Assembly: GCF_009208735.1 (NCBI RefSeq)
Contig: NZ_WFLJ01000005.1
Location: 62,001 to 126,000, forward strand
Length of the DNA stretch: 64,000 bases
Reading direction: 5' to 3'
Origin: Janthinobacterium rivuli
GTDB lineage: Bacteria; Pseudomonadota; Gammaproteobacteria; Burkholderiales; Burkholderiaceae_D
Below the pieces are notes generated by a model. It did no database searches. It worked only from the letters and a program-made list of their open reading frames with translations, and had not been told where the DNA came from. Positions 34,942 to 43,053 of the stretch are shown in pieces. A program made the position numbers and the translations under genes. How positions within the stretch are numbered: position 1 is the stretch's first letter; every line of letters begins with the position of its first letter.

Positions 34942-36276
34942 TTACGGCAAGGTTTTCAGCACATTCTTTGTCGGCACGGAGAAATTATAGTTGTCGTGGC
35001 GGTCCCAGTTGATCGACCACGTCATCACGCCGCGGAAGTCCGGATACGCTTGCAGCGGCTTGATGGTGCCGCAATTGAGCAGGCGCGTCAGGCAATTCAG
35101 TGCATTGCTGACGTCGGCATTCGTCGTGAAGCCCGAGCCGGCCGAACTGCGCCCCGACGGCACACCAAAGCCCACCTGGTCAGGCCGCAGGCCGGCGAAG
35201 GTATTGCCGCCATAATTGAATCCTTCGATCAGCATGCGCGCCGTGGCCACCAGCTGGTCGGCAGAGCCCGCCTTGATGGCGCCCGTCGCGTACGGCGTGT
35301 AGATGTCGCCATTGTTGTAGTACTGCGGGTGCAGCACCGTCAACTCGCTGCGCAAGGCATTGATGATGGGAATGTAGGCGCCCCAGATGCTGCCATAGCT
35401 CGTGTATCCCCCTTCCACATACACCCATTCCGGCGCCATCGACAGGTAAAAGCTGTTGCCGACCTTGGCTTTCAGGTTTTTCACGGCGATCGGCAGATAG
35501 GTCTGGATGGCCGCGCCTTGCGCCACGCCGTTTTCCAGGTCCAGGTCGATGCCGTCGAAGCCATATTTCGTGATGATGGCGTACAGGCTGTTGGTGAAAT
35601 TGGTCGCTTCGGCCGTGTTGCCGACGGAAACGGAACCGTTTTGCCCGCCCAGCGACAGGATGACCTTCTTGCCCTTGGCCCGCTTGGCGGCCACGTCGGC
35701 GATGAATTGCGCTTCCGTGCCCGCGCCCGGATCGATGGTCAGGCTGACGTTGCCGCCGCCCGCGTTGTCGCCGAACGAGACGACGATCACATCCCAGTCG
35801 TCGCTGACCTGGCTGATCGGATACGTGGCGCCGCTGGGGTTGGTGAAATTGTGCCAGTAGCCGATCAGCGCATGCTTGGCCAGGCCGGTGGGCGTTGGAG
35901 TAGGCGTCGGAGTAGGTGTTGGAGTCGGTGTTGGAGTAGGTGTTGGAGTCGGCGTGGGTGTCGGGGTTGGCGTAGGAGTGGGTGTCGGCGTGCCGCACTC
36001 TCCCACCGCCGTCCAGGGCTGACCGCTGCCGGCGCCGCCGCTGCTGGTCGACGGGTTATTTCCTTGCGTCCACCAGTTGGCCGTGTAATTGACGTTGTTG
36101 TAGCTGGCCTTGCCGCCGCCGTTGTAGGCGGTGCCGCTGCTCCACGGTGAAAAACAGGCGACCGCTTCCGTCGAGGCGGCCAGCAGTTGGCTCGTGCCGC
36201 CGCTGCCGCCACCGCACGCGGCCAGGATGCCGCCGAAGAGGGTAAGGATGAGGGTATTCATGACTGTCCGGTTCAT
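34942..36276 (-). CDS. GH18 chitinase lipoprotein with CBM5/12 and Pro-Thr linker
   Basis: 444 residues from the ATG at 36276, which has AAGGAG upstream; the open frame further upstream belongs to another gene's shadow. A lipobox (ILAAC, Cys21) indicates outer-membrane anchoring. Residues 38-93 form a chitin-binding module (CFSPWSSGTAYNGGG, NVNYTANWWTQG). A Pro-Thr repeat linker follows, then a GH18 barrel with the catalytic DGIDLDLE motif, acid Glu last, and VILSLGGQNG for strand 3. It hydrolyses chitin at the cell surface. ACCAG half-sites upstream may place it under a GntR-type amino-sugar regulator. Confidence 0.92.
   Translation of the reverse strand: MNRTVMNTLILTLFGGILAACGGGSGGTSQLLAASTEAVACFSPWSSGTAYNGGGKASYNNVNYTANWWTQGNNPSTSSGGAGSGQPWTAVGECGTPTPTPTPTPTPTPTPTPTPTPTPTPTPTPTPTPTGLAKHALIGYWHNFTNPSGATYPISQVSDDWDVIVVSFGDNAGGGNVSLTIDPGAGTEAQFIADVAAKRAKGKKVILSLGGQNGSVSVGNTAEATNFTNSLYAIITKYGFDGIDLDLENGVAQGAAIQTYLPIAVKNLKAKVGNSFYLSMAPEWVYVEGGYTSYGSIWGAYIPIINALRSELTVLHPQYYNNGDIYTPYATGAIKAGSADQLVATARMLIEGFNYGGNTFAGLRPDQVGFGVPSGRSSAGSGFTTNADVSNALNCLTRLLNCGTIKPLQAYPDFRGVMTWSINWDRHDNYNFSVPTKNVLKTLP
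35890..35992. repeat. tandem hexamer-type repeat encoding the Pro-Thr linker
   Basis: Repeated GGTGTTGGAGTCGG-like units encode alternating Pro and Thr between the binding module and the chitinase barrel. Short degenerate units of this kind vary in copy number by slippage and set the linker length. Confidence 0.7.
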
Positions 36277-36354
36277 TGCATCTCCTTGTATATTTTTTGA
36301 CCGACCGGCTGGACACCGTCCGATTTTTTCAGAGTGCAAGCATTGCAGGTGGTA

Positions 36355-36465
36355 GTCAACTGGTTTTATTCTTTGCGCAAGATCACAATACCAGTTGACA
36401 TCTGGTCCCGGAAGAAGGGCGATGCGGACCATACCAGTGGCTGTTTTCTGGCGCGCTGGTATGGT
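36355..36465. promoter_or_regulatory. paired ACCAG/CTGGT inverted repeats upstream of the chitinase
   Basis: Two inverted repeats lie in the chitinase promoter region: GTCAACTGGT (36355-36364) with ACCAGTTGAC (36390-36399), and ACCATACCAG (36428-36437) with CTGGTATGGT (36456-36465). A further CTGGT at 36402-36406 pairs with ACCAG at 36390-36394. ACCAG/CTGGT half-sites are the core of operators for GntR-type GlcNAc regulators (DasR, NagQ/NagR). Confidence 0.45.
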
Positions 36466-36530
36466 GTGCGGAATGACGCCGGGAGCAGGGCGGGGAAGGG
36501 AGGAGGACGCCGTGCGGCGCCGCACGGCAG

Positions 36531-38090
36531 TTACGGTGCGGTTTCCTTGCGCAAATCGGCAGGCGGCACGCGCGACAGGTCCAGCAGCATCTGCGTCAAG
36601 GCCAGTATCTGGCGCTGCATCAGCCGGTAGTCGAGCTGGGTCGTAGTGTCGATGCCATGGTCGAGCAAATAATACGGTTGCGCCATGTAATGAAGCGTGG
36701 GAACGGGCTGCGCGGACTGGAAATACGGGTCCTCGCCAAACCAGGCTGCATGCTCCTGGCCGGGTTTGCTCGACGGCAGCACGAACGCGGGTGCCGCGTT
36801 GACCTGTTTCAGCATGGCGTAGGACGCCTCCAGCAGTGCGGGCGTGCGCGGCGAGAACAAGGCAGCCGGCTCGACCCTGCCCGTGGGATGCAAATATCCA
36901 TCGCTGTCGGGCAGCACCTCCAGCGCGCCCAGGTGCTCGATGGCCAGCATGGCGGCCATGCGCTGCGTCAATCCATCGTCCTGGTGGCGCTTGAAAAACT
37001 GCTCGATGCCCACGCCGCCCGCAAAATGGCCGCTCGTCAGCAGCAGCATGACGCTGCGCGGCAGGCTGCCTTGCGGCAAGCGCGCCAGGTACTGGGCCAT
37101 GTCGACGATGGCGTTCGGGCCATTGTCGTCCAGCCCGTTCGGGCCATCCGTGTGGCTGGCCAGCACCATCAATTCCTCGGACTTCCCGGGGATGATGCCG
37201 ATCAAATTGCGCGTCTGCGCCTGCCGCACGGTGGCAGCCATGGTCAGCCGCAAGATGGGCGCCGTGCCGGCCAGCACCCCTTCGCGCAAGCGCTGGCCCT
37301 GCGCGCGGTCGATAAACACGCCGGGCAACTGGCGCGCGACGCCGTCGTGAGGCGCATACAAGCCATCCGCCGTCCTCGATGGCGTATCGAGAATAACGAT
37401 CACACCCGCCGCACCGGCCGCCTGCAAGCCGTCCAGCAAGGCGATGAACGGCTCCAGCCTCTGGAACGGACGCGCATACGGCGTGTCCGGCCCCATGGCA
37501 TTCTGCGGATCGTGCACATGCGCGGCCGACTGGCGGAAAGCCTGGCCCGTCCACGCCACTGTGGGCAGCTCGACGAGCACCAGCTTGCCGGCCAGGCTGG
37601 CATTGGGCCTGATCCCGGGCGCCAGATAGGCGAGGCGCCCCGTCATGCCGGACGGCGGCGTCATGCCCGAATACGGAATATAGCCGGCCGACGGCAGCAC
37701 GCCAGGCCGGTCGCCGGACACCACTTCCAGGCCCCAGTCTTCCGGCTGCACCGACCATTGCCGGAAGCTGACCGGCTCGAAGCCCAGCTGTTTGACACCG
37801 GCGCGCGCCAGGCGTTCACGCAGGGCGTCGATATAGGCTTCATGCCGGGGCGAACCCGTGGCGCGCAGGCGGCGCTCGTCCAGATCGACCTGCCAATCCA
37901 GCAGTTGTTTTCTGGACAGGAATTGCGTAGCGTCGACCGTCACGGCAGCCGACGGCGGCAGGGCGCGCGCAGGCCAAGGGCCGGGCTTGCTGGCACAGGC
38001 GCACAGACCGGCCGCGATGGCCAGCACGCCGGCGAGGGACAGCAAGCGGCGGCAATGCGGGAGCGCGGGGCGTGGATGCGCCTGGGTCAT
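36531..38090 (-). CDS. M28-like metallopeptidase-fold lipoprotein with PA domain
   Basis: 519 residues from the ATG at 38090, preceded by GGAG. The N-terminus looks like a lipoprotein signal (GVLAIAAGLCAC). A PA-type insert is visible around the segment AAGAAGVIVILDTPS. The peptidase-like core has HTDGPNGLDDNGPNAIVDMAQYL, which supplies the first His-x-Asp and the bridging Asp. The position where M28 enzymes carry the catalytic Glu pair instead reads LLTSGHFAGG. It may therefore be a variant or inactive member. It is transcribed towards the chitinase, 254 bases away. Confidence 0.65.
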   Translation of the reverse strand: MTQAHPRPALPHCRRLLSLAGVLAIAAGLCACASKPGPWPARALPPSAAVTVDATQFLSRKQLLDWQVDLDERRLRATGSPRHEAYIDALRERLARAGVKQLGFEPVSFRQWSVQPEDWGLEVVSGDRPGVLPSAGYIPYSGMTPPSGMTGRLAYLAPGIRPNASLAGKLVLVELPTVAWTGQAFRQSAAHVHDPQNAMGPDTPYARPFQRLEPFIALLDGLQAAGAAGVIVILDTPSRTADGLYAPHDGVARQLPGVFIDRAQGQRLREGVLAGTAPILRLTMAATVRQAQTRNLIGIIPGKSEELMVLASHTDGPNGLDDNGPNAIVDMAQYLARLPQGSLPRSVMLLLTSGHFAGGVGIEQFFKRHQDDGLTQRMAAMLAIEHLGALEVLPDSDGYLHPTGRVEPAALFSPRTPALLEASYAMLKQVNAAPAFVLPSSKPGQEHAAWFGEDPYFQSAQPVPTLHYMAQPYYLLDHGIDTTTQLDYRLMQRQILALTQMLLDLSRVPPADLRKETAP

Positions 38091-38131
38091 GCGGGTCTCC
38101 AGATTCTCGGCATTCAATGTTGAGACTTCTC

Positions 38132-38790
38132 ATGCAAAATAGTCGACAAGACATTGATTTCATTGTTGATTTAATTGATATCGGCAGCCATGGAAAGCTT
38201 GTCGCGGGCCGTAATTTACCACGGGGCAAGGCAATCGGCCGGCACGCATCAGCAGGCGATACCCTGTTTCCCAGCGCGCCCAGTTCCATTCAGGCCGGCG
38301 ACGTGCTGGACCAGGCATTGCTGCCGCAAACGATGCCCGGACACGACCTGGTCGACACCAATCTGGTGGGCGACGATATGGACGACCAGGCCAACAGCAT
38401 CATTGCCGCCATGCGGGCCTCAGGTGTCGAACGCCTGGTTTTCGTGCTGTCGATGGGCATCTACGATGAAGTTCCCGGGAAATTCGCTGCCTGAAACAAC
38501 GCCACGCTAGCCGAAGACCTGAAACCATTCCACCGCGCCGCCGACACCATCGAAGCATCGGGCCTGACATACGCGATCGTGCGTCCAGCCTGGATGACGG
38601 ACGAAGAAGAAGTCGACTACGAACTGACGACGCGCCACGCGCCGTTCAACGTTCAAGGGCACCGTGGTCTCGCGCAAGAGCGTGGCAGACCTGATCGCCA
38701 GCATCATCGAAGCGCCAGACTTGCACCGGCACGCCAACCTGGGCTTGAACAAACCGAACACGGACGGGGGGACAGGCCGTATTTCATGTA
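38132..38790 (+). pseudogene. NAD(P)-binding/NmrA-type oxidoreductase, disrupted
   Basis: Conserved family segments remain in order: MPGHDLVDTNLVGDDMDD, SGVERLVFVLSMGIYDEVPGKF, then LKPFHRAADTIEASGL, AIVRPAWMTDEEEVDY, and VVSRKSVADLIASII. The gene is broken in at least two places. A TGA at 38492-38494 stands where relatives have Trp, and a 7-base insertion TTCAACG (38645-38651), almost duplicating the adjacent TTCAAGG, shifts the frame. The N-terminal Rossmann glycine motif is also missing or degenerate. It lies just left of the dif site. Confidence 0.75.
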
Positions 38791-38898
38791 GCGTGCTCAA
38801 GTGCCGCTGGCCAGCGGCAGCAGCGGCACGCAGATGGGAGAAATCGCATTTGCGATTGGGCAGTTGGCAAAATGGGGGTTTTCTCAAATTCATCGATA

Positions 38899-38926
38899 AC
38901 TTCGCATAATTTATATTATGTCAAAT
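38899..38926 (+). other. dif: dif-type XerC/XerD recombination site (chromosome terminus)
   Basis: The 28 bases split into ACTTCGCATAA (XerC arm), TTTATA (central region) and TTATGTCAAAT (XerD arm). From memory, the E. coli dif arms are GGTGCGCATAA and TTATGTTAAAT, and the Neisseria XerC arm is AGTTCGCATAA; this site differs from the Neisseria dif at only three positions. The site is single in the window as far as I can see, lies between genes, and GGGNAGGG octamers mostly point at it from both sides. It could be the replicon dif or one end of a Xer-integrated element. Confidence 0.85.
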
Positions 38927-39018
38927 GGTGGGTGGAGGTGGACGATACTTTTAAGTATCAAAATACATCGTTCACATAACACTGCTTGGCGCCCAAGGTT
39001 GTTGGGACGCCCACAGAA

Positions 39019-40326
39019 CTAGTCACCTATCTCATTGTGCTCAGTAATATCAAAAATTGACCAGTCGGGGATCGATCTACGCAAAATTATGACCCTGATC
39101 ACTTGCACACAAAGAACGATAACTTCCTTCATTAATGCAGCGGTGGTTATCCTTTGACCGCAAACAGATATCATTTCGGAGGGGTTGGCCTGCCCCGTAT
39201 GAACAAGTTTGCTGCGGACCTCGTAGGACTTCTTTAATAAAGCGGCATTTCTTTTGCGAACATCAACTGTTCCACCGATCAACCGAACTGACCTGACGGT
39301 AATTTTATGCATCATTTCATTGTTAGCTTTGTCCCCGAGCAGTGCTTCAAACGCCGTCGCAACCTCAACCGCGCAATCACCAACGCTACGACGGCGTTGA
39401 GCTTGATTGAGCCGTTGGAGAGCAACCCGGACAGGAGCGCGCATAGGCTCAGAAAGGGAAAGATATGCTTGAACTATTTTTTGCGCATCGTGCTCATTTA
39501 AAATGCTGAAATCTCCTAAAGAACTAGGCAAAATCTCATGCATGTGTCCACCCCGTCCGCCACCTAAACTAGCCCGCTCTAAATCTGGATCATCAAATGT
39601 AAACCAATATGCCGAGGACATTGATATTCTTGGCCCAACAACCGTTAGCACAGTGATTATCTCATTGAACAATTCGTGATTCTTTAAAAAATCATCATTT
39701 TCTAAAGCATCTGATTGTTTAGGATCATAGATATAGGGATCGATTAATTTTTCAAAAACCAGTGCAGATTGCGGCGGGATAAAATCCAGCATACTTGTAA
39801 CTGTACTAGTATTGAAATTTCCCATTATAAATTTCTTTTGCTCACTATCTGGAATATCCTCAATCGGTACAATTTTCACTTCCGCTGTAAGTTGAATTTG
39901 TCTATCAACAGGAACGCCCCAAATGGCACATATGAATTTTCCGGTTGCAGCTTTAGTTCCAAGTACCTTCAATGCCCATTCTATGGCTGCCTCTGCTGAT
40001 TTATATTTTAGCGCTAGCTTTAGAAGCGATGTACCAATGTAAAATGGATAAAAACCAGTAGCTCCATTTCCTGTGCGAACCATTCTAGTTTCCTCACCTG
40101 GGAAACGATGATCCCGAGCAACAATTTCATTTAATTTCTTCCCCATCTCATCCATCTTTAAAATAGCAGAATATCTAATATCATCATCTCGACATTCCAG
40201 AGCAGAAAGTAAATTAAATTCTCGCCCAGAGAAAATTAAATCTTGACTTTCCTTGCATAAGTCCGTCAATTCTTGCGATAAGGCATTTATTTGTTCATTC
40301 AATATTAGCGCCATTGATTCAGACAT
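39019..40326 (-). CDS. HEPN-domain (Apea-like) protein, probable defence or stress RNase
   Basis: 435 residues on AT-rich DNA. The C-terminal 130 residues fit an Apea-like HEPN domain: ATAFEALLGD, then KSYEVRSKLVHTG, which contains the R-x4-H catalytic motif of HEPN ribonucleases, then a final helix. The first 300 residues are not recognised and may sense a trigger. HEPN proteins act in abortive phage defence, toxin-antitoxin and CRISPR-linked systems. No antitoxin-like nucleotidyltransferase is adjacent. It begins right of the dif site and precedes a phage Rep remnant, so it is plausibly cargo of a Xer-integrated element. Confidence 0.68.
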   Translation of the reverse strand: MSESMALILNEQINALSQELTDLCKESQDLIFSGREFNLLSALECRDDDIRYSAILKMDEMGKKLNEIVARDHRFPGEETRMVRTGNGATGFYPFYIGTSLLKLALKYKSAEAAIEWALKVLGTKAATGKFICAIWGVPVDRQIQLTAEVKIVPIEDIPDSEQKKFIMGNFNTSTVTSMLDFIPPQSALVFEKLIDPYIYDPKQSDALENDDFLKNHELFNEIITVLTVVGPRISMSSAYWFTFDDPDLERASLGGGRGGHMHEILPSSLGDFSILNEHDAQKIVQAYLSLSEPMRAPVRVALQRLNQAQRRRSVGDCAVEVATAFEALLGDKANNEMMHKITVRSVRLIGGTVDVRKRNAALLKKSYEVRSKLVHTGQANPSEMISVCGQRITTAALMKEVIVLCVQVIRVIILRRSIPDWSIFDITEHNEIGD

Positions 40327-40389
40327 TTTTTAATCCATAATAATAAAACAAAAATAATTTCCCGTGCTGACGGTACTTGGATAACAGCA

Positions 40390-40671
40390 TTATGTATCAA
40401 AATCACCGCGTCTGGCACGTCCGCAAATCCCGTGACAACGAATTTCATCTTTGAAGCACCGCTCACAGACCTTTAAACGCAGACAATATCGAGCTTGCTG
40501 AACCGCCCATTTTGGTACCCCAAGCATATACGTGAAATCACCGAGCATTCTGGTGCGGTTGACTGCCCGCCAGTTGGTCCGCCTAGAGTTGCGAATAATC
40601 CAGTATTGATTGCGGAACTCATCCTCTACTTGCTCAAGTATCCGCAGCGAATTAGCGTCAAAATTTGCCAT
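40390..40671 (-). CDS. small Cys-rich protein downstream of the phage Rep remnant
   Basis: 93 residues from the ATG at 40671, preceded by a strong GGAGGAGGG ribosome-binding site. Helical and basic, with a C-terminal CERCFKDEIRCHGICGR cluster of four Cys and a His that could bind zinc. It follows the Rep coding region by 40 bases in the same direction, as accessory genes do in filamentous phages. No family is recognised, but the strong RBS supports expression. Confidence 0.5.
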   Translation of the reverse strand: MANFDANSLRILEQVEDEFRNQYWIIRNSRRTNWRAVNRTRMLGDFTYMLGVPKWAVQQARYCLRLKVCERCFKDEIRCHGICGRARRGDFDT

Positions 40672-40711
40672 GTCACTTCCCTCCTCCCCGTCAATCAAGG
40701 TGGAGTAACTG

Positions 40712-41553
40712 TCAGAACGGACAATCGTCCACCACTTGTGGTAATCCGGGCGCGGTCGCCAGGTACACGACGCCGAGATTGTTATTGCACCAAGTCTGCA
40801 AGCCGTCCATGCAATGACCAGAAAGCGCCTGGAATGCGACCTGCGCAGCGCGCAGCATGTTTGTACAAAACGGGACCCGCCATACATCGACTTCCGGCAC
40901 CACGATGCCCCTGGAGCGGAAGTAGCGTTTCTGGTCAAGCGCCCTGCACTGCATTTCCTTGCCGCAGTACTTTGCTATGTAGCTGGCGATCCTGTGCGCC
41001 CCGGCCACGCCGAAGCCGAAACGGTGCGGATCACGGACGTGGACTTGGCCCATCTGTTCGCCGTTCGGGCCACGCCCCAGGATGCTTTGCCAGATTGAGC
41101 GCAGCAGCGCATACATCTGCCGTCCAGCGACTGCCACATGAAAATGCAAGGCGCCACGGGCCTGTTCCTCAATGACCGCTACATAATGAAATTGTTTATG
41201 CTTACCAAGTTTTCGACAAAAGGCTTTCAGTGTTTTAATGCAAGTTCGCGGTCCAGCATGTTTTCTTTGTAGGTCAATGTGACCATGCGATCAGCGCCGA
41301 TTTGCTTGCAGCAAAGGCGTACATTCTTTTTTGCGCGCCTGCCTGCATCGTCATCATTCGCTTCGCGCTGGCTCGACTGGCCGCGTTTTTCCCGTGGTTT
41401 GCGCTGCAGCGCTAGACCGATAAAGAAACGTTCTTTAGCGACACTGACTTCACGCTGTCCATCTGGAAATACGCGGCGTCTGGCCGTGTAAGTATCGTTC
41501 CAGCTATTCTTGATACCTCTGCCGACCAACCACGCGACAGAGCGAGTGAACAA
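40712..41553 (-). pseudogene. filamentous-phage (inovirus-like) rolling-circle replication initiator, frameshifted
   Basis: Two frames together encode a phage Rep: RLCCKQIGADRMVTLTYKEN, then FCRKLGKHKQFHYVAVIEEQ, the metal-binding HUH motif GALHFHVAV, and the nicking-Tyr helix HRIASYIAKYCGKEM. The frame breaks near 41230-41240 in an A/T-rich run (a -1/+2 shift), so the N-terminal 108 residues end in a stop at 41227. The HUH and YxxKY motifs are intact. No coat, pI or pV genes are nearby, so this is a remnant. Confidence 0.7.
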
Positions 41554-41676
41554 CTCCCTTTTATTTCAAATGATACAAACATGCTACAAAGCTGTTCAAT
41601 AGTTTCGCGGATTCCTGCCGTTGACCTATGCAAGGCATGAACAACAAAGTTCTGCCGCACCAACAGGAGAGATCGT

Positions 41677-42255
41677 ATGGCAGGAATATCAGCAGTCAGC
41701 GGCGGTACGGGATTTATCCCTACACAAAGCAAAAAAGACGTCACCAGCGCGGCGAGTGCCGCAGAGCAAAAGATCGCCGCGCCGGTCAGCGAGCCGCCGC
41801 AGGGTGCCAATGCGGAAGTCGCTGGCGCGACGGCCAGCAAGGCGCCGAACGGCGCGGCAGCGTTGTCGAACACGCTGCAGAGCCAGTACGACGCCTCGCG
41901 CGTAGACACGTCGGCTGTCGATGGACGCACCGCCAATACTGAGACCGGCAGCGCCGACATGGCCGAAGCTGGCGGTACCGAACAGGCCGGCGCGGCCGAC
42001 GCGTCGGCCGGCGGCGATGACGCCAACCTCACCGCCACGGCGAGTTCCAGCGAGACTTACGAAGCCGAAGACAAGAACGAAAACGGCGAGGTCACCGAGC
42101 AGGAGCGCGCGGACTACAAGGAAACCAACGCCTATCTCAACAAGCATCCCGAAGCCGCTGCCAACGCAAAGGTCAAGGTCGCGGTCGATGCCTACGTGAA
42201 TGGCGCGGCATCCTTCGCAGAACCACCACGGTCCGCCATTGCGACACAGGCCTGA
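41677..42255 (+). CDS. low-complexity acidic protein with EF-hand-like loop
   Basis: 192 residues with AGGAGAG before the ATG. Ala/Ser/Thr/Glu/Asp-rich and probably disordered for the first 125 residues. DKNENGEVTEQE near residue 130 fits the 12-residue EF-hand loop (D, N, N, G, hydrophobic, final E), followed by a helical tail. No signal peptide. It precedes a two-component system by 66 bases in the same direction, which may regulate it or be its partner. Confidence 0.55.
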   Translation: MAGISAVSGGTGFIPTQSKKDVTSAASAAEQKIAAPVSEPPQGANAEVAGATASKAPNGAAALSNTLQSQYDASRVDTSAVDGRTANTETGSADMAEAGGTEQAGAADASAGGDDANLTATASSSETYEAEDKNENGEVTEQERADYKETNAYLNKHPEAAANAKVKVAVDAYVNGAASFAEPPRSAIATQA

Positions 42256-42321
42256 TACTACAATGGTGGGTATCAGTTAAACTGCTCCCGCTTACCGTTT
42301 CGTTCCTGTTTCAAGTAGACC

Positions 42322-43053
42322 ATGCCAACAACTGCCGAAGTGCTCATCGTCGACGATGATCCCGATATCTGTACCCTGCTAGTCGCCTATCTGGGTGATT
42401 TCAGCATCCGCGCCCAAGCGGTCCATGACGGCACCGCGATGCGCTCGTCTCTTGCCCGGCAGCGCTTCGACATCATCATCCTGGATTTGATGTTGCCGGG
42501 TGAAGATGGACTGTCTCTGTGTCACAGCATCCGCTTCCTGTCTGATATTCCCATACTGATGCTCACGGCGCGGGGCGAACGCGGCGACAAGGTTGCCGGA
42601 CTGGAAGCTGGCGCCGACGATTACGTGATTAAACCGTTCGACCCGCGCGAGCTGGTGGCGCGACTGCACACCATCTTGCGGCGCATTCGTGGCCGCGGTG
42701 TGGGAGCGCCGATGCCAGAGCGCAGGCCGCCGCCGGCCAACGACATCTGCTTCGGTGGCTGGCGGCTGAACCGCGCCACGCGCGAACTGACCTCGCCCGC
42801 GCAGTTGCTGATCCCCCTGTCCTACGGTGAATTCCGGCTGTTGTCGGCGTTCATCGAGAAGCCGCAAAGTGTCCTCAGCCGTAGCTATCTGTTGAGTGCG
42901 GCGCGCGGGCGCAGCATGGAGGCGTACGACCGAACCATCGACTTGCTGGTGTCCCGGCTGCGCCAGAAACTCGACACCGACAGCACGGCCAAGCCGCTGT
43001 TGCGCACCATCCGCGGCGAGGGTTATCTGCTCGACGTGGCATTCGACGCATGA
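42322..43053 (+). CDS. OmpR-family response regulator
   Basis: 243 residues. Receiver domain with the acidic pocket DDD, phospho-acceptor Asp in IIILDLMLPGEDG, Thr/Ala in LMLTARG and Lys in YVIKPFDPRELVAR. A winged-helix effector domain from about 145 ends in LRTIRGEGYLLDV. Its stop overlaps the kinase start (ATGA), so the two are translationally coupled. Confidence 0.93.
   Translation: MPTTAEVLIVDDDPDICTLLVAYLGDFSIRAQAVHDGTAMRSSLARQRFDIIILDLMLPGEDGLSLCHSIRFLSDIPILMLTARGERGDKVAGLEAGADDYVIKPFDPRELVARLHTILRRIRGRGVGAPMPERRPPPANDICFGGWRLNRATRELTSPAQLLIPLSYGEFRLLSAFIEKPQSVLSRSYLLSAARGRSMEAYDRTIDLLVSRLRQKLDTDSTAKPLLRTIRGEGYLLDVAFDA

Noticed and set aside
35890..35992. Short tandem repeats resembling a CRISPR array
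   Set aside because: The units are contiguous, about 6-12 bases long, in frame and encode Pro-Thr; there are no spacers or cas genes.
36277..37758. N-terminal extension of the chitinase frame up to 37758
   Set aside because: The extra residues overlap the M28-like gene in a different frame. The ATG at 36276 has a good ribosome site and is followed by a lipoprotein signal.
38891..38916. Resemblance of ATAACTTCG to loxP
   Set aside because: Only the first nine bases match loxP. The 28-base match to dif explains the whole segment better.
40381..40401. Right-hand att copy of dif (TTATGTATCAAAAT)
   Set aside because: The XerD arm has a 2-base insertion, there is no XerC arm, and it lies inside the end of a coding region.
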